Part shown: positions 12,206-26,300 of the stretch, piece after piece | Numbering within the stretch: position 1 is the stretch's first letter | How the letters are laid out: every line of letters begins with the position of its first letter | Source: Adineta vaga | Lineage: Eukaryota > Rotifera | Length of the DNA stretch: 64,000 nt | Assembly (NCBI GenBank): GCA_021613535.1 | Contig: CP075492.1 | Coordinates: 11,718,001 to 11,782,000, forward strand | Direction: 5' to 3' | Made by a program: the position numbers and the translations under genes | Notes under the pieces: generated by a model | What the model saw: the letters and a program-made list of their open reading frames with translations, nothing else | Told to the model about the DNA's origin: nothing | The model's database searches: none

Positions 12206-14096
12206 ATGAATTCCAGTTCATTTTCTAAACATCGTCATCGTGCTGAAAAGACATTTGTTAAAGCATTGTATGGTTTATCCACTGAATATGAAACGCCAAA
12301 ATCAGTTTTGATACGTAGTTTATCACTAACAATTCTTCTTCGTGTTATGCAAATTCTTCTTCTTGTTTATTCTGTATTATATTTACTTCTCTATGAAAAA
12401 GGTTATCAAAAACAAGATACAGCAATTATTTCGTCGACAACATTAAAAGTTAAAGGTATTGGTTTTATTCGATCACAACATAACAAAACGATTATTATTG
12501 ATGTTGCAGGTAATTTGTAAAGATAAAATCTTGTCTTCTTTCTTTTAATCTGAACTTTTTGTTCTATAGATTACATAATTCCTCCCTCGGAAAATGATGC
12601 AATTTTTATTATGTCAAATTTTGTTCAAACTGATCAGGCACAATCTCATTGTGCCGAAAGGCTTCTCTCGAAGAAGCACGATGTAAAACTGATGAAGATT
12701 GTGTCAACAAAGCTGTTTCATCTAAAGCAAGCGGACGATGGACTGGCCGATGTCTTATACCACCAACGATGAATATTTTCAACAAAACATCAAATTCAAC
12801 TAAACAATCACTGGGTCTCTGTGAATATGCAGGTAAGCGTTTATTGTGATCAGTCAATCGTAGATCCATTTAAGTTGATAGAACATATGTTATACAAAAC
12901 TAAATAATCATCCAATGGATATATGACAAGTAAAAATGTCATTTACAACTGCGAACAGAACATGTTGTCCTTGAAGGACATATATATATATATATATATT
13001 TTCAATTTTCGAAGGTTACCAGTCTAAATACTTTCTGTGTTGAAATATAAATTAAAGTGTTTATGGACAATTATAATGATTAATCGACTAGAAGATATCA
13101 GTAACATTATATGGCAGTTATTATAAAATAAAAATTCTTCTTAGGACAATAAAGCATGTGCTGTTACTGATGGGAAGAAATAGTACATCTTACTTACATG
13201 TCTATAAGATAATGAGTAGTCAGAATGAAATTCACTGATCGATTTGTCATTGAAAAGGAAAATATTTTATCAATAATTTTCTATTTATAGGTTGGTGTCC
13301 TCCTGAAAATGATGAAGTAGATTCAATGTATGTGAATGAATTTCTTAATTTTACTATTTTTATAAAGAATTTCATTGAATTTCCAATATTTCGTGTTAAA
13401 CATAAAAATATGGTTGATAATTTAAAAGCATGTGTCTTTCATCCACAATTTTCACCAGATTGTCCAATATTTTCACTTGGTTATATATTAAATCAAGCCG
13501 AAAACGATTCCGAAGAACGTGCATTAATGTTACGTTATGGTGGAGTAGTTAGTGTGAAACTTGACTGGGATTGTAATTTAGATCGAGATGTAAAATTATG
13601 TAAACCGGAATATACATTTGTTCGTCTCGACGTGCCATTTCGAGATAAACCATTTTCTCGTGGTTTTAATTTTCGTTATGCTTCACAATGGAAATATCTT
13701 GGCAGTACTCAACGAACATTAACGAAAGCATATGGTCTTCGATTAATCATTGCTGTTAGTGGAAAAGCTGGAAAATTTGATTTGATTACATTAAGTTTAA
13801 ATATAGGTTCTTCAGTTGGTATATTTGGTTTAGCAATCGTTTTTTGCAATATTCTTCTTTATCTATCGAAACAATCACGTACTTATCAACGTCATATCTG
13901 TGAAGCGGTACATTCAGGAACACGTTTTAATAGTGTTTCAGAAGACGATAACGATGGTGGACAGACGAATGGTGTTACACATAAGCTCAGCATTACATCA
14001 AACGAAGAAACTCCAAGACTTACTCGAAAAACTGTTTCAATGCGTCCATTGATACTCATCATTCCTGATCAATTGACAAACTCAGAACTGACCTGA
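12206..14096 (+). CDS. P2X purinoceptor with an apparent frame break
   Basis: P2X receptors are trimeric ATP-gated cation channels of the plasma membrane. Three exons: 12206-12509, 12570-12832 and 13291-14096. The first membrane helix is ILLRVMQILLLVYSVLYLLLY and the second is IGSSVGIFGLAIVFCNILLY. ATP-site residues are present: the two Lys in TTLKVKGIGF, the NFR motif in GFNFRYASQWKY, and the Lys in TLTKAYGLRL. All ten conserved ectodomain cysteines can be found, but the first is in one frame (TDQAQSHCAE) and the remainder in another (ASLEEARCKTDEDC). The shift falls between about 12634 and 12670 and amounts to a net loss of one base; no plausible intron explains it. This is either a sequence error or a broken allele, since everything else looks intact. 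A 458 bp intron separates exons 2 and 3. Confidence 0.88.
12979..13000. repeat. (TA)n microsatellite in the P2X intron
   Basis: An uninterrupted run of about ten TA units in the long second intron of the P2X gene. Confidence 0.8.
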
Positions 14097-14343
14097 AATA
14101 TAAATATACGAATCCATATGTAGTTTAAAACTGATATGTATTGATGAGATCGTAACTTAGGCATGTTTTTTTTATAGTTATTCTTGTCATTGTACAAAGA
14201 TGAATATGATTTTGTTTGACTTATTAATAAAAAAAGTCTGTTAGATGTTATTCAGAATGTAATTGTTCATAGAATTTTTTGAGAGAAAGTCTTGAGACGA
14301 GAAAAAAAAGGGCGCTATAAACTGATTTTCATTATTGATAAAG

Positions 14344-17300
14344 ATGAGTGAAAGTGTCAATGAACGTGGTTCCCTTTCCAGTGATCTTGGTGATGTAGAA
14401 ATTTCTTCGGATGATATGGAATTTGAAGATCAACGTCTTCGATTTTTTCTATCTTATCTTCAAATAGTTTATGGCACTACACCGGCTATATTTAAAAAAG
14501 GTGTTCTTTTATTTTATACGGGAACAGTTTTATAAAATTCGTTTTATCTATAGCTATACTATACAATGAAATCAATCGTAAATTAATGGAATCATTTCTT
14601 GATAAATCTGATCAAAATATAATTCTTATTTTTGAAAATTCTGATTCATTGAATATTCTCACTGAGTTTCCGTTGCAAATTAAATCAAAACTCGTTTGTT
14701 TTGTAAAGAGAAATTCGACCATTATTTATACTGATATTTCATTAAAAAAACAAATTGCAATCGCAGAATTTACTCATTCATCCATGACACAATTAAGTTT
14801 ATTTATATCTGAAGTAAACCATATATTTTCATCTCATTAAATCATAAGTGATTTCGTAGATTCTTTGGCCAATTTTACAACAGCAAAAGACTACAAGTGA
14901 TTGGCCTGATATAATCATTCGAAATTGTACACAAAATATATCAGAATTAACAAATTTATTAACAATAGTCAATGGAATACTCCGAGGACGAACGATTCTA
15001 TCCATACCTCATGAAATTGAATTTTTATCAAATCCTGATTATCTTCGTAAACTTAATCAGTAAGTTGAAGTCGTCTCATATCGTCCATCCATCATAAGCT
15101 TCGTTTTGTTGCAGTAATAAAACATTTGATAGTGGAAAAATTCGATTATTAGAAAATCTAATTTTAACATGGAAAAAACAAATTCAAACAGCGATTAATT
15201 ATGATTCCGATCTACCGCAAAATAAATATTATCCATTACCAAATCTTGAAATTGATTTCTGGACAGCAAGAGCAGAAAATTTACACGGCATTAAAACTCA
15301 AGTATGTGAAAAACAAGACGATTCGTCTATTGGATGATGACTCCGGATTGATTTAGATGCATTCATCGTTAATTCGACGCTGGTAGAGATTCTTGAAGTA
15401 TCTGGTTCGAACTATTTTTCTGGATTTCGTACACTATTTCGTGATATTATCCAAGCATTTGTTGAAGCACAAAATATTGCTTTGTATTTAAAACCATTTG
15501 TACCAATTCTTGACTTAATGGAAAAAGTTCAAAATATTGAATCAATTTCATTATATTTCGATCAATTATTTCATACGTTAGCTTTAACTTGGACTCATTC
15601 AGTTTATCATACGAATATTGATCGATTTATTGGATTTTTACAACAATGGACTAATCTTATTCTATTGAAAGTTAGTATTTATTATTATTATTGCAAAAGA
15701 TGTCTGTAACGTAATGCATAGATTCGTGATTTGCTTCAACCAAATGATTTATTTGTTGAAACAGATTTTGATGAACCTATACAATTAATAAATCTATCAA
15801 TTGAAACTTGTGTTCTATATAAAAAGACTTATCAACATTATAAAGAATTGTTACCAACTTATTTCAATGATCGACAGGTGAAATCTGTTCATAGTTATAT
15901 CATCGACTTAGATCAATCATCATTATTTCCTAGGTTCGTTATTGGGAAATACCTGAATCGAAAATTTTCGAAAGATGTGATCATTTTGTTGATCGATTGA
16001 AAATGCTAAAAGTAAGCATAATTCAACAGATATTACGAAATCGATTCTTGTTTAGGATATAGTATCTACTGCTCAAGAATGTTCCATATATGAATCAATT
16101 GAATTAGGTGGTGTTGATGCGGATGAATTGCATACTATTTTACTGAGAGTTCTTAGTGATTTCAAAGCATCCTATGCAATATTTCGTGGTAAAATAGAAT
16201 GTAGTACTTTTTATTCCATCTAAAAATCTTTCTCATAGGTTTGTCTGATGATCTAACCACTGATTCAAATCTTGAATTTCCTAATAATTATAAACTATTC
16301 TGTAAAAGTGTAGCAGCTGGTGATGAACGCATTTCTAATATTTTACGTCGCTTTCTTCAACCATGTACAAGTGATTTGAAAACAACTAATATTGATACTA
16401 TCTATCGAGTTCGTCTTTCATTTTTATCAATAAAATATCATTCGATTAACTTTTAGTTATTCCGTATATTTGGATCAACTTTAGAACGTAGTCAACTTAA
16501 ACATGTTGTAAATGAATATATGAATACACTTTTAAATATAATTGAACATGGTTTAAATGAAGATCAATGCTTATTTGATGATTATCTTAAAGATTCACAT
16601 TCAGCATGGTTGTTAACAATGCCAAAACTGATTGTTGATCTGACATTTGCTGATCAATTACGTCATCGTATTAATAATCAAATCGAACCTTTGAAAATAA
16701 TTAGTATCAAGTAGTCTCTGTGGTATTCTATTTGTATTTCCTTCTAAAACAATCATTTTAGTATCAAAGACAATGATACATACAAACGAATATTAGAACA
16801 GGAACAAAATCTTTTAAAAAAACTGGATGATTTTACTACAAATACAAATCAACAATGGATCACTTCGTTTAAAACACAAAATCTTCTTCATCTAAATGAG
16901 CCACTGCTTCGAAAAGACAATAGTTATTATCTTGTTAACATTAAATCAGAAGTAATTGTCTATCACAGCATAGACATAACATTTCTTAACATATTTTATT
17001 TTGTTTTAGTTTGATACAGTTCTACATGAAGTTATGCGTCTTTATCAATTACCAACTTTCATTCTTTCACCAGAAATTGAAGAATTCTATCAATATATTA
17101 ATCATTTTCAACAACAATTTATCGATCTTGGTAATCATTACACATCAAATATACATGTCTTCGATATTTGTCTATTTAAGATTATATCACCAAATCATAT
17201 CGACATATTTATGATAATATTCTCATTATTGAGTATCCATTAATTCGTGATGAACTACAAACAATTGAGAAGAATCTCGATAAAGCTAGTACTATACATA

Positions 17301-20300
17301 CATTGAATATTGATACAGGTATATCTATTGAAGTAATATCATCTCTAATTAGTAGTATGTTTATTTAGATTCAACAGATTTCATTCGTCATCTTCGAACA
17401 ACAATAAATGATTTTGAAGAACGTTTATTTAAAAGTAAATCAAATCTAGATGATATGCAACGAATTTTGAAACATTTTATAAAAACGGCATTATATTCTC
17501 GGGGTGAAACTCGACAAGATTCTTTACTTATTGTTTATGAAAAAGAAGACAAAGTATTAAAACGAAATAATGAATTACGAGATATTGGTGTACGTTTACA
17601 AGATATTCTTAAAGTAAGTTTTCCCATCGATATGAAATCTAAATATCGTATTTTCAGCAAAATAAATGGTTATTCAAAGCCGATAGTGATTCGGATATTT
17701 GGAAAGCATATGTTGACTATGTTGATGAAATTATTATTGAATCACTCTATGAAATTATTGAGTACAATCTCAATTATCTTCTGGAAGAATCAGACCCATC
17801 ATTGAATAAACGTGTATTGTTTGAAGTTCAACTTGTGTTGGATGTAAGTCATTTTGCGAATAGTTCACTTGTCTTTACTTTCGTGTCAGGATCTTGATTT
17901 GCGATTTAATCCATCATTGGATTTTGGTAGTGCCAATGGTCTTTATGATATCGTTGATACATTAATTGGGAATATCTTTCGTCAAGCAGCAATGCTGCCA
18001 CGTCTTGCTGAACATTCTGGACAGAAACATTATCAAGTAAGTCGAAGAATATACGTTTGACGAAGTAATTGTAATACATGTATAGAATGATTTGGAAGAA
18101 ATGAAAGAATTAAATGATAGTCGATTGAAAATTATGGAAAGATTACGTAATACAATGAAAGAAGCCAATGATTGGAAAGAAGAAGTGGAAGAAAATTCAT
18201 ATCTATGGCTTGATGATAGAAAAGAACATATGCGACAATTTTTATTATACGGTCGAATACTTGAAGGTAAATATCTTATTTGTATGATAGTGTTCAAAAT
18301 TTAAATTATTGAAGATCATGAAGTGGAAAATCTTGAACAAGTTAAAGAGTGTCCACCGAATTTACTTCAATTTCAAAATCAAATTGATTTATTTCAATCG
18401 ATCTATAATGATATTGATAATTGGAACCAAACATTTCTATTTAATAATTGGTTACGAGTTGATGCTCGACCTGTAAAACGACAACTACTTGCCTTAGTGA
18501 CAAAATGGATTAATCTGTATAGTCAATTTCATTTCTTTTCCCAAATCACCTAAACTTTCTTTCATAGATATAAAAACTATTTGATCGATCATATCACGGT
18601 TTCACTCAATGAATTACAATCGTTTATTAAGTATGCAACCGATATGCTTCATCGTCAAATGAAATCAGATAATTTGAAAGATTTGATTGAAATGATGACA
18701 TTTTTAAGTCAAGTACGTGCACGACAAGAATATACTGATGATATGGCTGAACCTATTAAAGATACGATTGAATTATTAAAATCATATGCTTATGAAGTAC
18801 CACAATCTGTTTATGCTATGCTTGATGAATTACCTGAACAATGGATTGTGATTAAAAAATTAGCTACACAAATGAAACAACAGATTGCACCTTTACAAGC
18901 CAATCAAGTTGCAAATATTCGTAGTCAGATTGTCGATATGGAAAGAAAACAACAAGACTTACGAGAAAGATTTTCAAACGATGCACCATTTAAATATGAT
19001 ACAAAAGAACCTTACGTTGGTAAGTTTTTACAGCGGAAGATTGATGGGACTAAAAAATAAACATTCATTTGCCATTCTAGAACTTGATTATTGGGCATCA
19101 CAATTACGTAAATTCGATCAAGACGTACAACAATTAACAGATCTTGCGAGTATATTTGATATCAATATTCCTGAATATAAAATGTAATTCATACTAAAAT
19201 CTCAGCTATCAAAGAAAACATACAATTTTATCTTTATTAGTATAAAATTATGCCGTAAAGAAATGCGTCCATTGAAACATCTTTGGGATTTGATCTATTT
19301 AATTCGTTCACGTATTGATGAGTGGACAAAAACGCCTTGGAAACAAGTGAATATTGAATTAATCGATCAAGAATTACGACAAACGTATTTGAATAAAGAA
19401 TTACGATTACTTTCAAAAGAATGTAATCAATGGAATACATATCAAGGAATTGAAAAAGATGTGAAAAATCTTATTGCATCATTACGTTCAGTTGGTGAAT
19501 TTCGTAATAATGCGATTAGACCAAGACATTGGGAAGAACTAATGAAAGAAACGGGTGTTCAAATTAATATGACAGATGATACAAGTCTTCAAGATTTACT
19601 CGTTCTTAATTTACATAAATATGAAGACGAAGTATTGGATTTATGCTTTCACCGAAAAGAAACATTGACTTGATTTATGTTTGTGTAGGTGAAAAATATT
19701 GTTGATAAAGCAGCAAAAGAACAAGGAATGGAAAAAATCTTAATTGATCTTGAAAATACTTGGTAGATTGTTTTCTTTTCTCTATGAAATAAACAAATAT
19801 ATCTTTATTTTTCGTTAGGTCAAATATGAATTTTCAAACAGAAAAACATCCCCGTACTAATATTACACTGGTCTCAATCGATGATGATATTCTCGTTGCA
19901 TTAGATGAACATCAAACACAATTACAAACTTTACTCTCATCCAAATTTATTTCTCATTTTATCGATAATGTCATTACATGGAAAAGTCAAATGTCAACAG
20001 CAGACATGGTTCTACAGTTATTAACCGATGTACAACGTACTTGGTCAAATTTAGAAGCAATTTTTATTGGAACGGATGATATTCGAATACAATTACCACA
20101 TGAAACAGAAGCATTCGATAGAATTGATCAAGAATTTAAAGTTAGTATAATTCTTGTCTGATGTAAATAAAGATCGAGAATTTTTGTGATGTAATTTGTT
20201 CGTAGGCAATAGCGAAACGAAATGAAGAAGATTTGAATTTTATTCGTTGTACAAATCGTCATGGTTTATATGATCAATTGGAAAAAATGAAAGATAATTT

Positions 20301-23300
20301 ACAACTTTGTCAAAAAGCATTGGAAGATTATTTAGGTAAGTCATATGTTTCACTCATTGATTTCATCTTGTTTGAGACAAATAGAAATCAAACGATTGGC
20401 ATTTCCACGGTGAGTTGATACAAACTCAATTGATTGTACACAGAAGAAATTTAGATTTTTCTTTGTATCTGGTTCGGAATTACTTGAATTTCTGTCAAAT
20501 GGAAATGAGCCGGAAAAAGTGATGAAATTATTGAAAAAAGTATTCGATAGTTTGAATAAACTCGATTTACGTGAAAATTTCAATGGAATTAAATCGAAAA
20601 TGGCATATGCAAGTAAGTTTCGATGGATATCAATCGAAATATTGAGTTTGATTCTAGTGTATTCGGATGATGGTGAACGAGTATCCTTTTTTACGGATTG
20701 TAATTTGGATGGAGCAGTAGAGATTTGGTTATCACGTTTATTGGATTTTCATTGTGAAACAATACGAAATTGGCTAAGAGCAGCAGTCACGGCTTACGAA
20801 GTACATATAATAGAAATATCAAGTTCTAATCAATGTTTTTGTTGCTATAGGATAAACTACGAGAGGAATGGATATTTGATTATCCAGCACAAATTATTCT
20901 TACTGCAAGTCAAATTTGGTTTGTAAATGTGATGGAAATATTTAGTTTTGATGAGTAAAATTCTAGGTGGACAACAGATGTGAATGGAACATTTGCTCGT
21001 ATGGAAGAAGGTTTTTCGAATGCATTACGTGAATATAATAAGAAACAAATTGTTCAATTAAATACATCGATTAATCTATTATTGAGTCAGTTAAACGATC
21101 AAGATCGTGAAAAAATAACGACACTTTGTCTTATTGATCTTCATGCACGTGATGTCGTTGCAAAACTGCTCAATCTCAAAGTAAAATCTCATCGAATTGA
21201 AATTTTATATCAACTATGAATTTAATTTATTGAGATTGAAAATAGTAATGAATTTACTTGGCAATCTCAATTAAGACATCGATGGGATACAAAAGATAAT
21301 AATTGTTATGCAAATATATGTGATGCGAGATTTAAATATCAATATGAGTAAATAAAAATATTCAATAAAATGATAAATTCATCATTTACAACAATATTGT
21401 AGATATTTAGGAAATAAAAGTCGATTGGTAATTACACCATTAACAGATAGGTAATGTTATCGATGGAATCGTCCATGTGACTATTATTACTTGTTTTTCC
21501 ATTTTTACAAAAGAAAAACTGATTAATAACGAAACATTCCCGTAGTCAGCATGGCCGAGTGGTCTAAGGCGCCAGACTCAAGCGTAATGCTTCCTCAGTG
21601 AGGTTGAGTGTTCTGGTCAGCGAATGCTGGCGTGGGTTCAAATCCCACTGCTGACACCATTTTTTTTCGCGTTCTTTCCTTCGATAAAATCACACATGTT
21701 GTCTTTAGATGCTATATTACATTGACACAATCGTTACATTTATTTGTTGGTGGCGCTCCAGCTGGTTCGTAAAATAGTTAGATTTAAATTATGCGTTAAT
21801 TATCGTTGTTCCTTCAGGGCCAGCCGGAACAGGCAAAACCGAAACAACGAAAGGTTATGTTATTTTTATTAAAATAAATTCGAATAAAAAATGAATTCTT
21901 TGGATATATAGATCTTGGTAGATCGTTAGGTATATGTGTATTTGTTACGAATTGTTCGGAACAGATTGATTATAAATCTATTGGCAATACTTTCAAAGGA
22001 TTAGCGATGAGGTAAGTGAATATCGTTTTGTTCAATGTTGATAAATGAAATAAAATTGTTTCTTTTAGTGGTTGTTGGGGATGTTTTGATGAGTACGATT
22101 CTGTTATATATTCCTCATCTTTTTTGAATAAGCTAATGATGATTGAATTAGATTTAATCGTATTTCAATTGCAGTTTTATCCGTTGTTGCTGTTCAAGTG
22201 AAACTTATATTTGTAAGTATATATAATAAATGAAAATGTATATCAGTCATTTGTTTCTTGTGAAAAAAAAGGATGCATTACGAGCAAAACGTAAAATCTT
22301 CAATTTTATGAATGCAGAAATAAAACTTCATCCATCCGTGGGAATATTTATCACTATGAATCCCGGTTATGCTGGTCGAACAGAGCTGCCCGAAAATTTA
22401 AAAGCTTTATTTCGGTAGAGAAAAATATCTTTTGATCTACTCACATACTAATTTAACTTTCTTGGCTATGATGATTAGACCATGTGCAATGGTCGTACCC
22501 GATTTTGAATTAATTGGTTTGTTTTCATCATAAAGAATGTCCTCAAAAATATGATAACTATTCTTTTTTTGTATAGCTGAATTAAATCTTGTTTCTGCTG
22601 GATTTACTGATGCAAAATTACTCAGTCGAAAATTTGTCACATTATATTCTTTATGTCGAGATTTATTATCAAAACAAGTTTGTTTATTGAAATACATTGT
22701 CATTCTATGTTTTTCTTTACCTATGTAAAGGAACACTATGATTGGGGTTTACGGGCAATTAAATCAGTATTGGTTGTGGCTGGTACATTACGACGAGCTG
22801 ATCCTGATATGAGTGAAGATAAAGTCTTGATGCGAGCATTACGTGATTTCAATATACCAAAAATAACTGTCGAAGATATGCCAGTTTTTCTCAATCTTAT
22901 TGGAGATTTATTTCCCGCGTTGGATGTGGAGAGAAAAAGGTATTTGTTAATGATTCGATAAGGAATCTCATGCGAATATTTACAATGTAGAGATCAAGAA
23001 TTTGAAACAAAAGTTCGTGAAGCAGCTGTAGATCTTCATTTGCAAGCGGAAGAAGCTAGTCCATCAGCACAAAATAATTTCGTTCTAAAAATTGTTCAAT
23101 TAAAAGAAATATTTGATGTACGACATTCTGTTTTTATTATTGGAAATGCTGGAACAGGTAAGATAGAGTGTAGGATGTAAACTAAAACTTTTTGAAATGT
23201 AATGAAGGAAAAACTCAAATATGGAAAACTCTATTTAAAACATATCAAAATATGAAACGTCGACCATATGCTGTTGATCGTAAAAGAATAACTATGAGAT

Positions 23301-26300
23301 AATAGCAAAAGTCTACTTTCTTTCATGTTTTAGTTGACCCAAAAGCGGTGACAAATGATGAATTATTTGGTTATATGCATCGACAAACACGTGAATGGAA
23401 AGATGGATTATTTTCTACAATTATGCGAGATTTAGCAAATATGACTTCAGATTGTATATCTATCACTGTATTTTCTATAAGGAAAAAGTGTAAACGATTA
23501 TTTTAGCTCCTAAATGGATTGTTCTTGATGGTGATATTGATCCAATGTGGATTGAATCATTAAATACAGTTATGGATGATAATAAAGTTCTTACATTAGC
23601 CAGTAATGAACGTATTCCATTGAATGAAACAATGCGTCTATTATTCGAAATCAGTCATCTAAAAACAGCAACACCAGCAACAGTTTCTCGTGCAGGAATT
23701 TTATATGTATCAACCAATGATATTGGTTATTCACCTCTTTATGTTAGTTGGATAGAACAACGTGAATCAAGTAGTGAAAGAAATCATTTATTATTATTAT
23801 TTGATAAATATATTCCACGTTGTCTTGAATTATTAAAAAGTGGACGTGTAAGAACAATAACACCATTAGTTGATGTTTGTCATATACAAATGTTATGTAA
23901 TATACTTGGTAAGTTAATTCGAATGATATAAATAGTTTAATGGAGAATATGGTTATAGATTGTTTATTAACACCACAAAATTTACCTTCGGATTGTCCTA
24001 AAGAATGGTGGGAATTATATTTTGTTTGGGCAACAGTTTGGGCTATTGGTGGTTCACTCTTTCAAGAACAAACAGTCGATTATCGAAATGAATTTTCCAA
24101 ATGGTTTATTCATGAATTTAAAACAATAAAATTTCCTCTACATGGAACGATTTTTGATTATACAATTGATTCTCAAACAAAACGTTTTGAACCTTGGTCG
24201 AAATTACTTGATGAAACTCATTTTGATCCTGAACTACCGATCCAAGTATTCTAATAGAAAATTCAGCCTGTTTTATTCTTTTCGATCAATAATATCTTCT
24301 AGTCACAATTGATTCCAACGAATGAAACAGTTCGTTTATCATTTTGGTTGGAAGCACTCGTGAAAAGAGGTGTTTCTGTTATGTTTGTTGGTTCAGCAGG
24401 CACTGGTAAAAGTGTCATAATTAATAATCGCCTAGAAAAATTCAATACACAACATTTTATGATTTCAACAATTCCATTGAATTGTATAATCTTAATAAGA
24501 ATACAGATCGATTCAATTGATGTTTTTTCTCGTCATTCATAGATTATACTACAAGTGAAATGTTACAAAATTCATTAGAAAAACCTTTAGAAAAGAAAGC
24601 GGGTCGAACATATGGAGCACCAGGAAATCGTCAATTGATTTATTTCATTGGTAATTCTTCATATATATATATATATATCGAAGTCAATTCTATCTTTATT
24701 TAGACGATTTCAATATGCCTGAACGTGATAAATATTTCACTGTACAAGCACATACGATCGTTCGTGAATATCTAGATTATCAACATTGGTACGATCGACA
24801 AAAATTAACATTGAAAGATATTCGCAATTGTCAATTTATTGTGGCAATGAATCAAAATGCAGGAACATTCAATATTGATGCTCGTCTTCAACGACATTTT
24901 GCAACATTTGCTATTCCCTTTCCGAATAAAGTTCGTTTCAATTATTTTTCTATTTAAACAAAAGATATGATGAAAAGATTGTTTCCTTTCAAGAATACAC
25001 TTCATACTATCTATTCGAAAATGTTAGAAACAAAATTTACAAATTTCAATAAAATTGATTTGAAAACTCAAACAAGTTTCCTTAATCATTTCATTACAAT
25101 TCTTATTCAATTTCATCAACGTGTTTCTAGTGTATTTCTACCAACAGCAATTAAATTTCATTATCTTTTCAATTTACGTGATTTATCAAATATTGTTCAA
25201 GTACTGCTATTTTCTTTTCTATTCTTTATAACAAAATAACTGAACGATGACTATTTCAGGGAATGATATTCGCTTCGGCAAAAGAATTTTACATCCACAA
25301 GATTTAATACGTTTGTATATTCATGAAGCAGAAAGAACATATTCAGATAAATTAATCAATCAAGATGATATTGATTTATTTCATAAAATTCTACGTGAAA
25401 CAATTCGAAAGAATTTCGAAGTAATGTAATAGTAAATATTTTCCCATCCCATCAATCGTTTTTTGTTTTTCTTTGAAGTTTGTCAATGATGACACATTTG
25501 TTCGACCATTAATTTATTCACATTTTTCTGGTGGAATAGGTGATGCACAGTATACTGCGATATTGTCAATGGATAAACTTCAAAAGATCGTTGAAGATGC
25601 ATTAATATCTTATAACGAAACGAATTCACCGATGAATTTAGTGTTATTTGAAGATGCACTTATTCATGTTGCACGTATTAATCGAATACTTGAAGCACCA
25701 CGAGGTATAAATTGAATATACGATACAGAATCTTCAATGAATAAGTGTTATTTTCTTCTTAGGAAATGCATTGCTAATTGGAGTTGGTGGTAGTGGTAAA
25801 CAATCATTAGCTCGTCTAGCTGCATTTGTTTCATCACTTGATATTTTTCAAATAACAATCAAACCAAGTTATGGCATCAATGATTTTAAAGTTGATTTGA
25901 ATAATCTTTATCGTCGTGCTGGTCTTAAAGGTCTTGGAAGTGTGCTTCTGCTATCGGATGCTCAAATAAAAGATGAACATTTTCTTGTTTTTATCAATGA
26001 TTATTTATCATCGGGCGAAATTTTTGGTTTATTTATGGACGATGAAATAGAAGAAATTCTTAATTCCATACGTTCTGAAGCCAAATCACAAGGATATGAT
26101 GAATCGAACGAGAATGTATGGAAATATTTTATTGATAAAGTTCGACGTAATCTTAAAATTGTCATGTGTTTTTCACCCGTTGGAAATACTTTACGTACGC
26201 GTGCACGTCGTTTTCCTGCATTATTTAGTGGTACAATTATTGATTGGTTTCATTCTTGGCCAAAAGATGCACTCTATTCTGTTGTTGTTCGTTTTCTTGA

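Noticed and set aside
17011-17243. Possible frame break in the dynein tail
   Set aside because: A normal GT-AG intron restores the frame into [20 protein letters not shown].
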